A stretch of DNA of 5,182 nucleotides. Source: DATJWY01 sp035500775. GTDB taxonomy: Bacteria > Pseudomonadota > Alphaproteobacteria > Acetobacterales > Acetobacteraceae. Position numbers and translations under genes: made by a program. The first letter of the stretch is position 1. Each line of letters starts with the position of its first letter. Location: NCBI GenBank assembly GCA_035500775.1, contig DATJWY010000200.1, positions 1 through 5,182 of the forward strand. The letters are read 5' to 3'. Positions 1-5,182 of this stretch are shown here, piece by piece. The notes under the pieces were generated by a model that ran no database searches, was not told the DNA's origin, and worked only from the letters and a program-made list of their open reading frames with translations.

Positions 1-69
1 GGGGCGTTCTCGCTTGACCATATGTTTGGGTTTTAGAGCGTGATAGTTTTGGGTTGACCTGAAGGAAGG
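1..69 (+). other. Possible end of a plus-strand gene, then unassigned sequence
   Basis: One plus-strand frame is open from base 1 to a TAG at 34-36 (GAFSLDHMFGF, then stop) and could be the C-terminus of a gene lying to the left and convergent with ynfA. Eleven codons are too few to recognise anything. The following stretch, 35-63, is less GC-rich and resembles a dispersed intergenic motif I vaguely recall from alphaproteobacteria. Nothing else is supported here. Confidence 0.2.
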
Positions 70-183
70 CCAGGGGCTCTGCCCCTGGACCCCGCCAAAG
101 GCGGAGCCTTTGGAATCCATTACTTAAATATATTGGGGGTCTGGGGCCTCAAGGCCCCAGTGGGGTTTGGGGCAAAGCCCCAA
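70..183. repeat. Four-hairpin element built as two inverted two-hairpin modules
   Basis: Four perfect short-loop hairpins stand in a row: 70-88 (8-bp stem, 3-nt loop), 95-113 (8 bp, 3 nt), 141-160 (8 bp, 4 nt) and 167-183 (7 bp, 3 nt). Around the AT-rich centre (114-134, with palindrome AATATATT at 127-134) the order is mirrored: read inward from either end it is hairpin, ACCCC, hairpin, AT-rich core. The stems differ between halves, but the layout is the same. GC-rich CCCTGGACCCC-type intergenic repeats of this look are, from memory, frequent in Acetobacteraceae and other alphaproteobacteria. It lies after the ynfA stop and could act as a bidirectional transcription end or be a dispersed non-coding repeat. 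Confidence 0.65.
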
Positions 184-229
184 GTCTCTGCGCTTCAATC
201 TCAGGCAATCATGGTCTAGCCCCGGGAGT

Positions 230-562
230 TTACTCAGCCCCGTGCCGCGCACCGGCAAGGATGATCGCCGTGCCGGCCAGGGCGACAGCGACCCCGAGCA
301 CATCCGTCCGCGTCGGCGTCACGCTCTCCACCGCCCATAGCCAGACGACCGAGGCGAGGATGTAGATCCCGCCATAGGCGGCATAGGCGCGCCCGGCGGC
401 ATCGACGTCGATGCGCGTCAGCAGGTAGGCGAACAGGCAGAGCGACACCAGCCCCGGCAACAGCCAGAGCGCCGAGCGGTCCAGCCTGAGCCAGCTCCAG
501 AAGGCGAAGCAGCCGCCGATTTCGGCGAAGGCGGCCAGGCCATAGACGAGAATGCTCCGCAC
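230..562 (-). CDS. ynfA: UPF0060/YnfA-family small inner-membrane protein
   Basis: A 110-aa protein with four predicted membrane segments (about 4-25, 31-50, 60-79 and 87-104) and the family hallmark GRAYAAYGGIYI at 57-68. The N-terminal segment carries Glu14 in AEIGGCF, at the place of the essential Glu of small multidrug resistance (SMR) proteins. The family (E. coli YnfA, 108 aa) resembles SMR transporters, and efflux has been reported for an enterobacterial member; the substrate here is unknown. The start is a GTG at 562 with a good GAGGGG 8 nt upstream. The stop is TAA. It follows glnT on the same strand after 134 nt that include a strong stem-loop, so it is probably transcribed separately, though I see no convincing promoter in the gap. 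The downstream side is the mirrored hairpin element. No functional link to the glx-glnT genes is evident. Confidence 0.92.
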   Translation of the reverse strand: MRSILVYGLAAFAEIGGCFAFWSWLRLDRSALWLLPGLVSLCLFAYLLTRIDVDAAGRAYAAYGGIYILASVVWLWAVESVTPTRTDVLGVAVALAGTAIILAGARHGAE

Positions 563-570
563 GCCGTTTT

Positions 571-576
571 CCCCTC
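571..576 (-). promoter_or_regulatory. Ribosome binding site of ynfA
   Basis: GAGGGG on the minus strand, 8 nt before the GTG at 562. It supports the GTG start, which is also where homology to YnfA proteins begins. Confidence 0.65.
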
Positions 577-658
577 ACGCTGACAGCAGCGACGCCGGCC
601 TCTGCCCGCGCCGCGCCGCCCACCGGGAACGCAAGCGTCGCGCCACGACAGGACCGTT

Positions 659-689
659 GCAAGGCGAGGGGCACAGTCCCTCGCCTTGC
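659..689 (-). terminator. Strong stem-loop just after glnT, terminator-like but without a T-tract
   Basis: A perfect 12-bp inverted repeat (arms 659-670 and 678-689, GCAAGGCGAGGG against its complement) around a 7-nt loop whose outer G and T could add a wobble pair. It starts 7 nt past the glnT stop on the minus strand. No run of T follows on either strand, so it may act as a Rho-assisted terminator or as a 3'-end stabiliser of the glnT message rather than a textbook intrinsic terminator. Confidence 0.6.
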
Positions 690-696
690 CGCGACA

Positions 697-1998
697 TCAG
701 CAATCGAGCGTGTTGTCGCGCTCCCACTGCGTCAGGTGCCGGGAGAAGTCGTTCCACTCCTGATGCCGCAGCTTCAGGTAGGCATCCACGAAGGAGTCGC
801 CGAGCGACTCCCGCAGCGCGCTCGAATGATCCAGCGCCCGCAGCGCGTCGAGCAGGTTCAGCGGCAGGCGCTTCGCGTTCTCGACCTTATGGCCGTCGGT
901 GTACATGTTGATGTCGAGGCGCTTGCCCGGATCGGTCTCGCGCCGCACCCCGTCGAGGCCGGCGGCCAGGATGCCCGCCTGCAGCAGATAGGGGTTCGAC
1001 GCGCCGTCCGCGAGGCGCATCTCGAACCGGCCGCCCTCCGGAATACGGATCATATGCGTGCGGTTGTCGCCCGAATACGTGACCGTGTTCGGTGACCAGG
1101 TGGCGCCGGAGATGGTGCGCGGCGCGTTGATGCGCTTGTAGGAATTGATCGTCGGATTGAGGATCGCGCACAGCGCGTCCGCATGGTTGATGACGCCGCC
1201 GAGGAAGTGGTAGCCGAGCGCCGAGACGCCAAGCTCGCCAGCCCGGTCCTGGAAGACGTTGGCGTCGTCCCGCCACAGCGACACATGCGCGTGGCAGCCG
1301 CTGCCAGTGAGGTTGATGAACGGCTTCGGCATGAAGGTGGCGCGCAGGCCATGCTTCTCCGCCACCGACTTGACCATGAACTTGAAAAACGAGTGGCGGT
1401 CGGCGGTGAGGAGGGCGTCGTCGTAATGCCAGTTCATCTCGAACTGGCCGTTCGCGTCCTCATGGTCGTTCTGATACGGCTTCCAGCCGAGCGCCAGCAT
1501 CGCCTCGCAGATCTCGGTGATGACATCGTAGCGACGCATCAGCGCGGCCTGGTCGTAACAGGGCTTGGCGGCGCGGTCGGCGGTATCGGCGATCGCCTCG
1601 CCATCCGGGGTGGTCAGGAAGAACTCGCACTCGACGCCGCTCTTCATGCGCAGGCCGAGCGAGGCCGCATCCGTGATCACGCGCTTGAGCACGTTGCGCG
1701 GCCCCTGCTCCACCGGCACGCCGGCCATCCAGAGATCGGAGGCGAGCCAGCCGACTTCCGGCTTCCAGGGAAGCTGGATCAGGCTGTCCGGGTCCGGCAT
1801 CGCGATCATGTCGGGATCGGCCGGCGAGAGATCGAGCCAGCTCGCGAAGCCGGCGAAGCCGGCGCCGTTCTGCTGCATGCCGGCGATCGCCGAGGCCGGC
1901 ACCAGCTTGGCGCGCTGGGCGCCGAACAGGTCCGTGAACGAAATCAGGAAGAACTTGATGCCGCGTTCCTTGGCCGCTTGCGCCAGATCGATTGCCAT
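697..1998 (-). CDS. glnT: Type III glutamine synthetase family enzyme (GlnT) / gamma-glutamylmethylamide synthetase (GmaS)
   Basis: An ATP-dependent glutamate-amine ligase of 433 aa. The GS signature elements are in order: beta-grasp region near FTDLFGAQRAKLVP (21-34), metal-binding GVECEFF (121-127), EDANGQFEMNW (180-190), MPKPF (223-227), GSGCHAHVS (232-240), NPTINSYKR (281-289) and RFEMRLADGASNPYL (324-338). No adenylylation-type NLYDLP motif is present, so GlnE control as for GlnA is not expected. The start is the ATG at 1998: the frame is open to 2073, but the only other start there is a TTG, and the family begins close to here. A weak GGGA lies 7 nt upstream. Proteins of this family make glutamine (GlnT of Sinorhizobium) or gamma-glutamylmethylamide from methylamine (GmaS); by eye I cannot separate the two. 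The adjacent glxBCD/mgsABC set fits GmaS well, and EDANGQF is, from memory, conserved in GmaS. It lies 213 nt after glxD and is followed by a strong hairpin. Confidence 0.93.
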   Translation of the reverse strand: MAIDLAQAAKERGIKFFLISFTDLFGAQRAKLVPASAIAGMQQNGAGFAGFASWLDLSPADPDMIAMPDPDSLIQLPWKPEVGWLASDLWMAGVPVEQGPRNVLKRVITDAASLGLRMKSGVECEFFLTTPDGEAIADTADRAAKPCYDQAALMRRYDVITEICEAMLALGWKPYQNDHEDANGQFEMNWHYDDALLTADRHSFFKFMVKSVAEKHGLRATFMPKPFINLTGSGCHAHVSLWRDDANVFQDRAGELGVSALGYHFLGGVINHADALCAILNPTINSYKRINAPRTISGATWSPNTVTYSGDNRTHMIRIPEGGRFEMRLADGASNPYLLQAGILAAGLDGVRRETDPGKRLDINMYTDGHKVENAKRLPLNLLDALRALDHSSALRESLGDSFVDAYLKLRHQEWNDFSRHLTQWERDNTLDC

Positions 1999-2106
1999 GT
2001 ATGCGTCCCGGTTCGTGTTTGCGGTTGGCGTGGCCGTATGCTGGCTGCGGACCAGTTCCCGCCCCCCGGTCAAGGCCGCGTCGCGGCCCTGGCCCTTGAG
2101 GGGTCC

Positions 2107-2142
2107 GGTTCCCCGCCCCGCCCCATGGCGGAACGGGGAACC
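2107..2142 (-). other. Extended two-part hairpin in the glnT leader
   Basis: Outer arms 2107-2115 and 2134-2142 pair over 9 perfect base pairs. A symmetric 2x2 internal loop (CC opposite AA) follows, then inner arms 2118-2122 and 2127-2131 pair over 5 bp and close a 4-nt loop. Neither strand has a T-run next to it, so an intrinsic terminator is unlikely. Confidence 0.55.
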
Positions 2143-2175
2143 ATCAGAGCGGGTCCCTCGCCTCTGTTTTATGAC

Positions 2176-2196
2176 ACCGGCCTTGTTCCGGCCGGT
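2176..2196 (-). other. Stem-loop directly downstream of glxD
   Basis: A perfect 7-bp GC-rich stem (ACCGGCC at 2176-2182 with its complement at 2190-2196) and a 7-nt loop, beginning 15 nt after the glxD stop in the direction of transcription. No T-tract follows on the minus strand. It could be a Rho-dependent or processing-related 3' end of the glxBCD message, with readthrough into glnT. Confidence 0.45.
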
Positions 2197-2211
2197 CGTT
2201 GCAGGCGGATT

Positions 2212-3549
2212 TCAGTACCCGGTGCGCCCCGGGATCCAATCGGTCCCGGCGAGCGGAACCCGCGCCATGGCGGCGGCCTCGACGGTGAGGGCCACCAGGT
2301 CCTCGGGCTCCAGATTATGCAGGTGGCTCTTGCCGCAGGCACGAGCGATGGTCTGCGCCTCCAGCGTCATCACCGAGAGGTAATTGGCGAGCCGCCGGCC
2401 GCCGAGCACCGGATCGAAGCGCTTGGCCAGTTCCGGGTCCTGCGTGGTGATGCCGGCCGGGTCGCGGCCCTCGTGCCAGTCGTCATAGGCGCCGGCGGTG
2501 GTGCCGAGCTTCTGGTATTCCGCCTCCAGCGCCGGATCATTGTCGCCGAGGGCGATCAGCGCCGCGGTGCCGATGGCCACCGCGTCCGCCCCGAGCGCCA
2601 TCGCCTTGGCCACGTCCGCGCCGTTGCGGATGCCGCCGGAGACGATGAGCTGCACCTTGCGGTGCATGTTGAGGTCCTGCAGCGCCTGCACCGCCGGGCG
2701 GATGGCGGCAAGGATCGGCAGGCCGACATTCTCGATGAAGACTTCCTGCGTCGCCGCCGTGCCGCCCTGCATGCCGTCCAGCACCACCACGTCGGCGCCG
2801 GCCTTCACCGCGAGCGCCACGTCGTAATAGGGCCGGCTGGCCCCGACCTTGACGTAGATCGGCTTCTCCCAGTCGGTGATCTCGCGCAGCTCCTCGATCT
2901 TGATCTCGAGGTCGTCCGGCCCGGTCCAGTCCGGGTGCCGGCAGGCGGAGCGCTGGTCGATGCCTTCCGGCAGGTCGCGCATCGCGGCGACGCGGGCGGA
3001 GATCTTCTGCCCGAGCAGCATGCCGCCGCCGCCCGGCTTGGCGCCCTGGCCGACCACCACCTCGATCGCGTCGGCGCGGCGGAGATCGTCCGGGTTCATG
3101 CCGTAGCGCGAGGGCAGGTACTGATAGACGAGGATGCTGGAGTGCCCGCGCTCCTCCGGCGTCATGCCGCCATCGCCCGTGGTGGTGGAGGTGCCGGCGA
3201 GGGTCGCGCCACGGCCGAGCGCCTCCTTGGCGGGGCCGGAGAGCGCGCCGAAGCTCATACCGGCGATGGTGACCGGGGTCTTGAGCTGGATCGGCTTCCT
3301 GGCGAAGCGGGTGCCCAGCGTCACGCTGGTGTCGCAGCGTTCGCGATAGCCTTCCAGCGGATAGCGCGACATCGACGCGCCGAGGAACAGCAGATCGTCG
3401 AAATGCGGCACCTTGCGCTTCGCGCCGCCGCCGCGAATGTCATAGATGCCGGTCGCGGCGGCGCGCTGGATCTCGCTGATCGTATAGCGGTCGAAGGTCG
3501 CGGACTGGCGCGGAACGGTGCGCGGGATCCGGGGAGAAGGAGTGTCCAT
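2212..3549 (-). CDS. glxD: FMN-binding glutamate synthase-type catalytic subunit, GlxD/MgsC family
   Basis: A 445-aa protein matching the FMN/2-oxoglutarate domain of glutamate synthase (TIM barrel). Visible landmarks are MSFGALS at 98-104, TTTGDGG at 122-128, the VVVGQGAKPGGGG stretch at 164-176, KVGA at 234-237, DGMQGGTAAT at 258-267 (DGHDGGTGAS type in GltB), and the phosphate-binding SGGIRNG at 304-310 followed by GADAVAIGTA at 320-329. The only cysteines are 72, 203 and 405, so the 3Fe-4S motif of GltB is absent. The start is the ATG at 3549, with GAGG 5 nt upstream overlapping the glxC stop. The frame stays open further upstream, but that part lies inside glxC. In methylotrophs this is mgsC, the catalytic subunit of N-methylglutamate synthase. 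In rhizobia it is glxD, of uncertain role. The length looks complete, and the C-terminal part (residues 382-441, LGGRRLANYL to TDWIPG) reads as a conserved family tail. Confidence 0.93.
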   Translation of the reverse strand: MDTPSPRIPRTVPRQSATFDRYTISEIQRAAATGIYDIRGGGAKRKVPHFDDLLFLGASMSRYPLEGYRERCDTSVTLGTRFARKPIQLKTPVTIAGMSFGALSGPAKEALGRGATLAGTSTTTGDGGMTPEERGHSSILVYQYLPSRYGMNPDDLRRADAIEVVVGQGAKPGGGGMLLGQKISARVAAMRDLPEGIDQRSACRHPDWTGPDDLEIKIEELREITDWEKPIYVKVGASRPYYDVALAVKAGADVVVLDGMQGGTAATQEVFIENVGLPILAAIRPAVQALQDLNMHRKVQLIVSGGIRNGADVAKAMALGADAVAIGTAALIALGDNDPALEAEYQKLGTTAGAYDDWHEGRDPAGITTQDPELAKRFDPVLGGRRLANYLSVMTLEAQTIARACGKSHLHNLEPEDLVALTVEAAAMARVPLAGTDWIPGRTGY

Positions 3550-3554
3550 CTCTG

Positions 3555-3558
3555 CCTC
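3555..3558 (-). promoter_or_regulatory. Ribosome binding site of glxD overlapping the glxC stop
   Basis: GAGG on the minus strand, 5 nt before the ATG at 3549. Its first two bases are the last two bases of the glxC TGA stop, an arrangement typical of translational coupling. It supports the short 445-aa reading of glxD over the longer open frame that runs into glxC. Confidence 0.65.
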
Positions 3559-4264
3559 AGTACGCCGAAGCGTTATCGACGTGGAAATGATAGAGCCGCC
3601 GCGCCGAGCCGTAGAGCCGGAACTCGGACGCCGCGAACTCATGGGCAAGACCGGCGCGGGCCAGCAGGGAGTCGAGGATCGCGCGATCGGCCTCGCCCAT
3701 CGTCTTTTCCTCGCAATCCGCGCCGAGCGAGCGCACCGCGCCGCGCACGAACAGGCGCGCCTCGTAGAGGCTGTCGCCGAGCGCCTCGCCGGCATCGCCG
3801 CAGACGACCAGGTTGCCGGTCTGCGCCATGAAGGCGCTCATGTGGCCGACCGAGCCGCGCACGACGATGTCGATCCCCTTCATGGAGATGCCGCAGCGCG
3901 CGCCGGTATTGCCCTCGATGACGAGCAGCCCGCCGCGGCCGGTGGCGCCGGCCGCCTGGCCGGCATCGCCGCGCACCCGCACCTCGCCCGACATCATGTT
4001 CTCGGCGACGCCGGGACCGGCATTCCCCTCGATGACCACATGCGCCTGCTTGTTCATGCCGGCACAGTAATAGCCGACATGCCCCTCGACCTTGACGCTC
4101 ACCGGCGCGTCGATGCCGACGGCGATGGCGTGCAGGCCGCGCGGATTCAGCACGCGCCACGGCCCCTGCCCCGCCTCGGCGGGAATGGCGTGCAGCGCCG
4201 CGTTCAGATCCCGCACCTTCACGGCGGCGAGGTCGAAGCTGCTGGTGTTCAAAGGCATGTTCAC
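3557..4264 (-). CDS. glxC: Glutamate synthase GXGXG-domain subunit, GlxC/MgsB family
   Basis: A 235-aa homologue of the C-terminal beta-helix domain of glutamate synthase large subunit (also found in formylmethanofuran dehydrogenase subunit C). The glycine-rich coil turns repeat about every 19 residues: GHVG at 61, GNAG at 80, GDAG at 99, GNTG at 118, GSVG at 137 and GDAG at 156. This is a right-handed parallel helix with no catalytic residues of its own. In glutamate synthase it has a structural role, and here it presumably bridges GlxB and GlxD. I chose the GTG start at 4264 over the ATG at 4258 because a GGAGG lies 7 nt before the GTG but 13 nt before the ATG. The GTG also gives a 4-nt GTGA overlap with the glxB stop, which implies translational coupling. 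The methylotroph name is mgsB. No frameshift or truncation is seen. Confidence 0.92.
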   Translation of the reverse strand: MNMPLNTSSFDLAAVKVRDLNAALHAIPAEAGQGPWRVLNPRGLHAIAVGIDAPVSVKVEGHVGYYCAGMNKQAHVVIEGNAGPGVAENMMSGEVRVRGDAGQAAGATGRGGLLVIEGNTGARCGISMKGIDIVVRGSVGHMSAFMAQTGNLVVCGDAGEALGDSLYEARLFVRGAVRSLGADCEEKTMGEADRAILDSLLARAGLAHEFAASEFRLYGSARRLYHFHVDNASAY

Positions 4265-5175
4265 GACCGGGCCTCCGCCGTGTCACGATTCCAGAAATAC
4301 ACGCGCGCCGGCTCGGGCTCGAAGATGTGCGCGTTCTCGATACCGGGCAGATCGACGAGCGCGCGATATTCCGAGCCGAACGCCACATACGCGTCGGTTT
4401 CCGCCATCACCGCCGGCTTGCAGGCGACCGGGTCGCGCAGCACGCCGAAGCCGGATTCCGTCCCGACGACGAAGGTGTAGAACCCGTCGAGATCGGCGAG
4501 CGCCGCGCGCAGCGCCTCGTCGAGCGGCGCGCCCTGCGCCATGCGCCAGCTCAGATAGCCCGCCGCCACCTCGGAGTCGTTGGCGGTTTCCATGGCGAGG
4601 CCCTCATGCGCGAGCATGCGGCGCAGGCTGTTATGGTTGGACAGCGAGCCATTATGCACCAGGCACTGATCCGCCCCAGTGGAGAAAGGGTGCGCGCCGG
4701 CGGTCGTCACCGCGGATTCGGTCGCCATGCGGGTATGGCCGATGGCGTGCGTGCCGCTCATGCCGGCGAGCCCGAAGCGGGTCGCGACATCGGCCGGCAG
4801 GCCGACGCCCTTGAACAACTCCATCCGGCTGCCCGCGCCGGCCACCCGGCTCTCGGGGGCGATGCGGGCGAGCGTGGCGCGCGCCGCCTGCTCCTGCGCG
4901 GCGGGCAGGCTCAGCACCACGTGGTCGCCACGCGGCACCGCCTTCACCTGCACATCCAGCGCGGCTTCGAGGCCGCCCGCGACCGCCCACGGATCGGTGC
5001 CTTCCGGCAGACGAACGGTGAGCTTCACCTGGCCAGCCGTGCCGGCGCCATACACCGCGAAGCCGGCACTGTCGGGCCCTCTCGCGGTCAGCACGGTCAA
5101 CATGCCAGCGGAGAGACGGCCGAGTTCCGGCTCCAAACTGGGATCTTTAAGGAAAAGCCCGGCAATGCCGCACAT
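4261..5175 (-). CDS. glxB: Class II glutamine amidotransferase subunit, GlxB/MgsA family
   Basis: A stand-alone N-terminal-nucleophile amidotransferase of 304 aa, expected to hydrolyse an amide side chain (glutamine or gamma-glutamylmethylamide) and pass the amine to a partner. The start is fixed by Met-Cys-Gly-Ile-Ala-Gly: Cys2 becomes the N-terminal nucleophile once Met is removed. All class II landmarks are visible: RGPDSAG at 32-38, GHTRMAT at 146-152 with the substrate-binding Arg149, HNGSLSN at 174-180 with oxyanion-hole Asn175-Gly176, and NDSE at 199-202. About 100 residues separate the first two motifs, more than in PurF, and probably form an extra small alpha/beta unit. No signal peptide is seen, so it should be cytoplasmic. 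It is first in a tight run with glxC and glxD. In methylotrophs the orthologous gene is called mgsA, a subunit of N-methylglutamate synthase. Only 7 nt precede the start, so its ribosome binding site and promoter lie outside the window. Confidence 0.93.
   Translation of the reverse strand: MCGIAGLFLKDPSLEPELGRLSAGMLTVLTARGPDSAGFAVYGAGTAGQVKLTVRLPEGTDPWAVAGGLEAALDVQVKAVPRGDHVVLSLPAAQEQAARATLARIAPESRVAGAGSRMELFKGVGLPADVATRFGLAGMSGTHAIGHTRMATESAVTTAGAHPFSTGADQCLVHNGSLSNHNSLRRMLAHEGLAMETANDSEVAAGYLSWRMAQGAPLDEALRAALADLDGFYTFVVGTESGFGVLRDPVACKPAVMAETDAYVAFGSEYRALVDLPGIENAHIFEPEPARVYFWNRDTAEARS
4272..4276 (-). promoter_or_regulatory. Ribosome binding site deciding the glxC start
   Basis: GGAGG on the minus strand, inside the end of glxB. 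The distance to the GTG at 4264 is 7 nt and to the ATG at 4258 is 13 nt, which favours the GTG start and a 4-nt overlap with the glxB stop. Confidence 0.7.
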
Positions 5176-5182
5176 GGACCCA

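Larger units (their letters stand above)
1999..2211 (-). other. Structured intercistronic gap between glxD and glnT
   Basis: A 213-nt non-coding gap in an otherwise tightly packed gene run. It contains three clear inverted repeats: 2176-2196 (7-bp stem, just after the glxD stop), 2107-2142 (9 bp, 2x2 internal loop, 5 bp, tetraloop) and 2074-2088 (6-bp stem, 3-nt loop). The last 75 nt before glnT stay open in the glnT frame, but only from a TTG, so I treat them as leader. I found no convincing sigma-70 or sigma-54 (TGGCAC-N5-TTGC) promoter by eye. The gap could end glxD transcription, carry a glnT promoter, or form an mRNA leader that sets the level of glnT. Confidence 0.5.

Noticed and set aside
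70..183. CRISPR array or insertion-sequence ends
   Set aside because: There are no direct repeats with spacers and no transposase. The structure is four separate hairpins in mirrored order, which fits a non-coding repeat or transcription end better.
563..658. Promoter for ynfA in the gap after glnT
   Set aside because: I looked for -35/-10 pairs on the minus strand and found none convincing. The GC-rich stretch gives only partial matches that would occur by chance.
552..911. Plus-strand open frame across the ynfA-glnT gap
   Set aside because: Arg/Ser/Pro-rich shadow that runs into the 3' end of glnT, with no ribosome binding site and no recognisable domain.
1999..2073. N-terminal extension of glnT from a TTG codon
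   Set aside because: The added 25 residues resemble nothing in the family, the only start available is TTG, and the ATG at 1998 gives a normal N-terminus and length.
3550..3795. Upstream extension of glxD by 82 codons
   Set aside because: It lies entirely inside glxC, its composition is Arg/Ser/Ala-rich noise, and the ATG at 3549 has a well-placed GAGG and begins the conserved part of the protein.
1183..3831. Very long open frame (882 codons) on the plus strand
   Set aside because: It runs antisense to glnT, the gap and glxD. The translation is rich in Arg, Ala and Gly with no recognisable domain, and the opposite strand carries well-conserved enzymes. It is a by-product of GC-rich codon use.
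4256..4258. ATG start for glxC at 4258
   Set aside because: Possible, but the GGAGG would be 13 nt away, while the GTG two codons earlier has 7-nt spacing and the usual 4-nt overlap with glxB.
3518..4480. Plus-strand open frame of 320 codons opposite glxC and the end of glxB
   Set aside because: Low-complexity His/Arg/Ala composition without a domain, and it spans two genes with clear family motifs on the other strand.

Overview
The window is GC-rich and almost fully coding on the minus strand. It reads as an alphaproteobacterial chromosome fragment. The basis is codon use, the glxBCD-glnT gene set (known from Sinorhizobium and from alphaproteobacterial methylamine users), and a GC-rich hairpin repeat of a style I associate with Acetobacteraceae/Rhodospirillales. 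The order-level guess is inference and is weak.

Layout in transcription order (minus strand, right to left). First is a class II glutamine amidotransferase (glxB/mgsA, 5175-4261). It overlaps by 4 nt a glutamate-synthase GXGXG beta-helix subunit (glxC/mgsB, 4264-3557). Seven nt later comes an FMN-binding glutamate-synthase-type catalytic subunit (glxD/mgsC, 3549-2212). A 213-nt hairpin-rich gap follows, then a type III glutamine synthetase family enzyme (glnT/gmaS, 1998-697). A strong 12-bp stem-loop stands just after glnT. Next is a small membrane protein of the UPF0060/YnfA family (562-230). The left end (70-183) holds a compact element of four hairpins arranged as two inverted two-hairpin modules. 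Positions 1-69 may hold the last codons of a plus-strand gene.

How the genes work together. The three glx products are the glutamate synthase large subunit split into separate proteins, in permuted order and without the central linker domain. With the GS-III enzyme they match the first half of the N-methylglutamate pathway: gamma-glutamylmethylamide synthetase plus N-methylglutamate synthase. They equally match the less understood glxBCD-glnT locus of rhizobia. The N-methylglutamate dehydrogenase genes (mgdABCD) that would settle a role in methylamine use are not in the window and would have to lie beyond 5182. ynfA looks like a separate unit.

I see no clearly new system. The most notable points are the flavin subunit without iron-sulfur cysteines, the structured leader in front of glnT, and the mirrored hairpin element.
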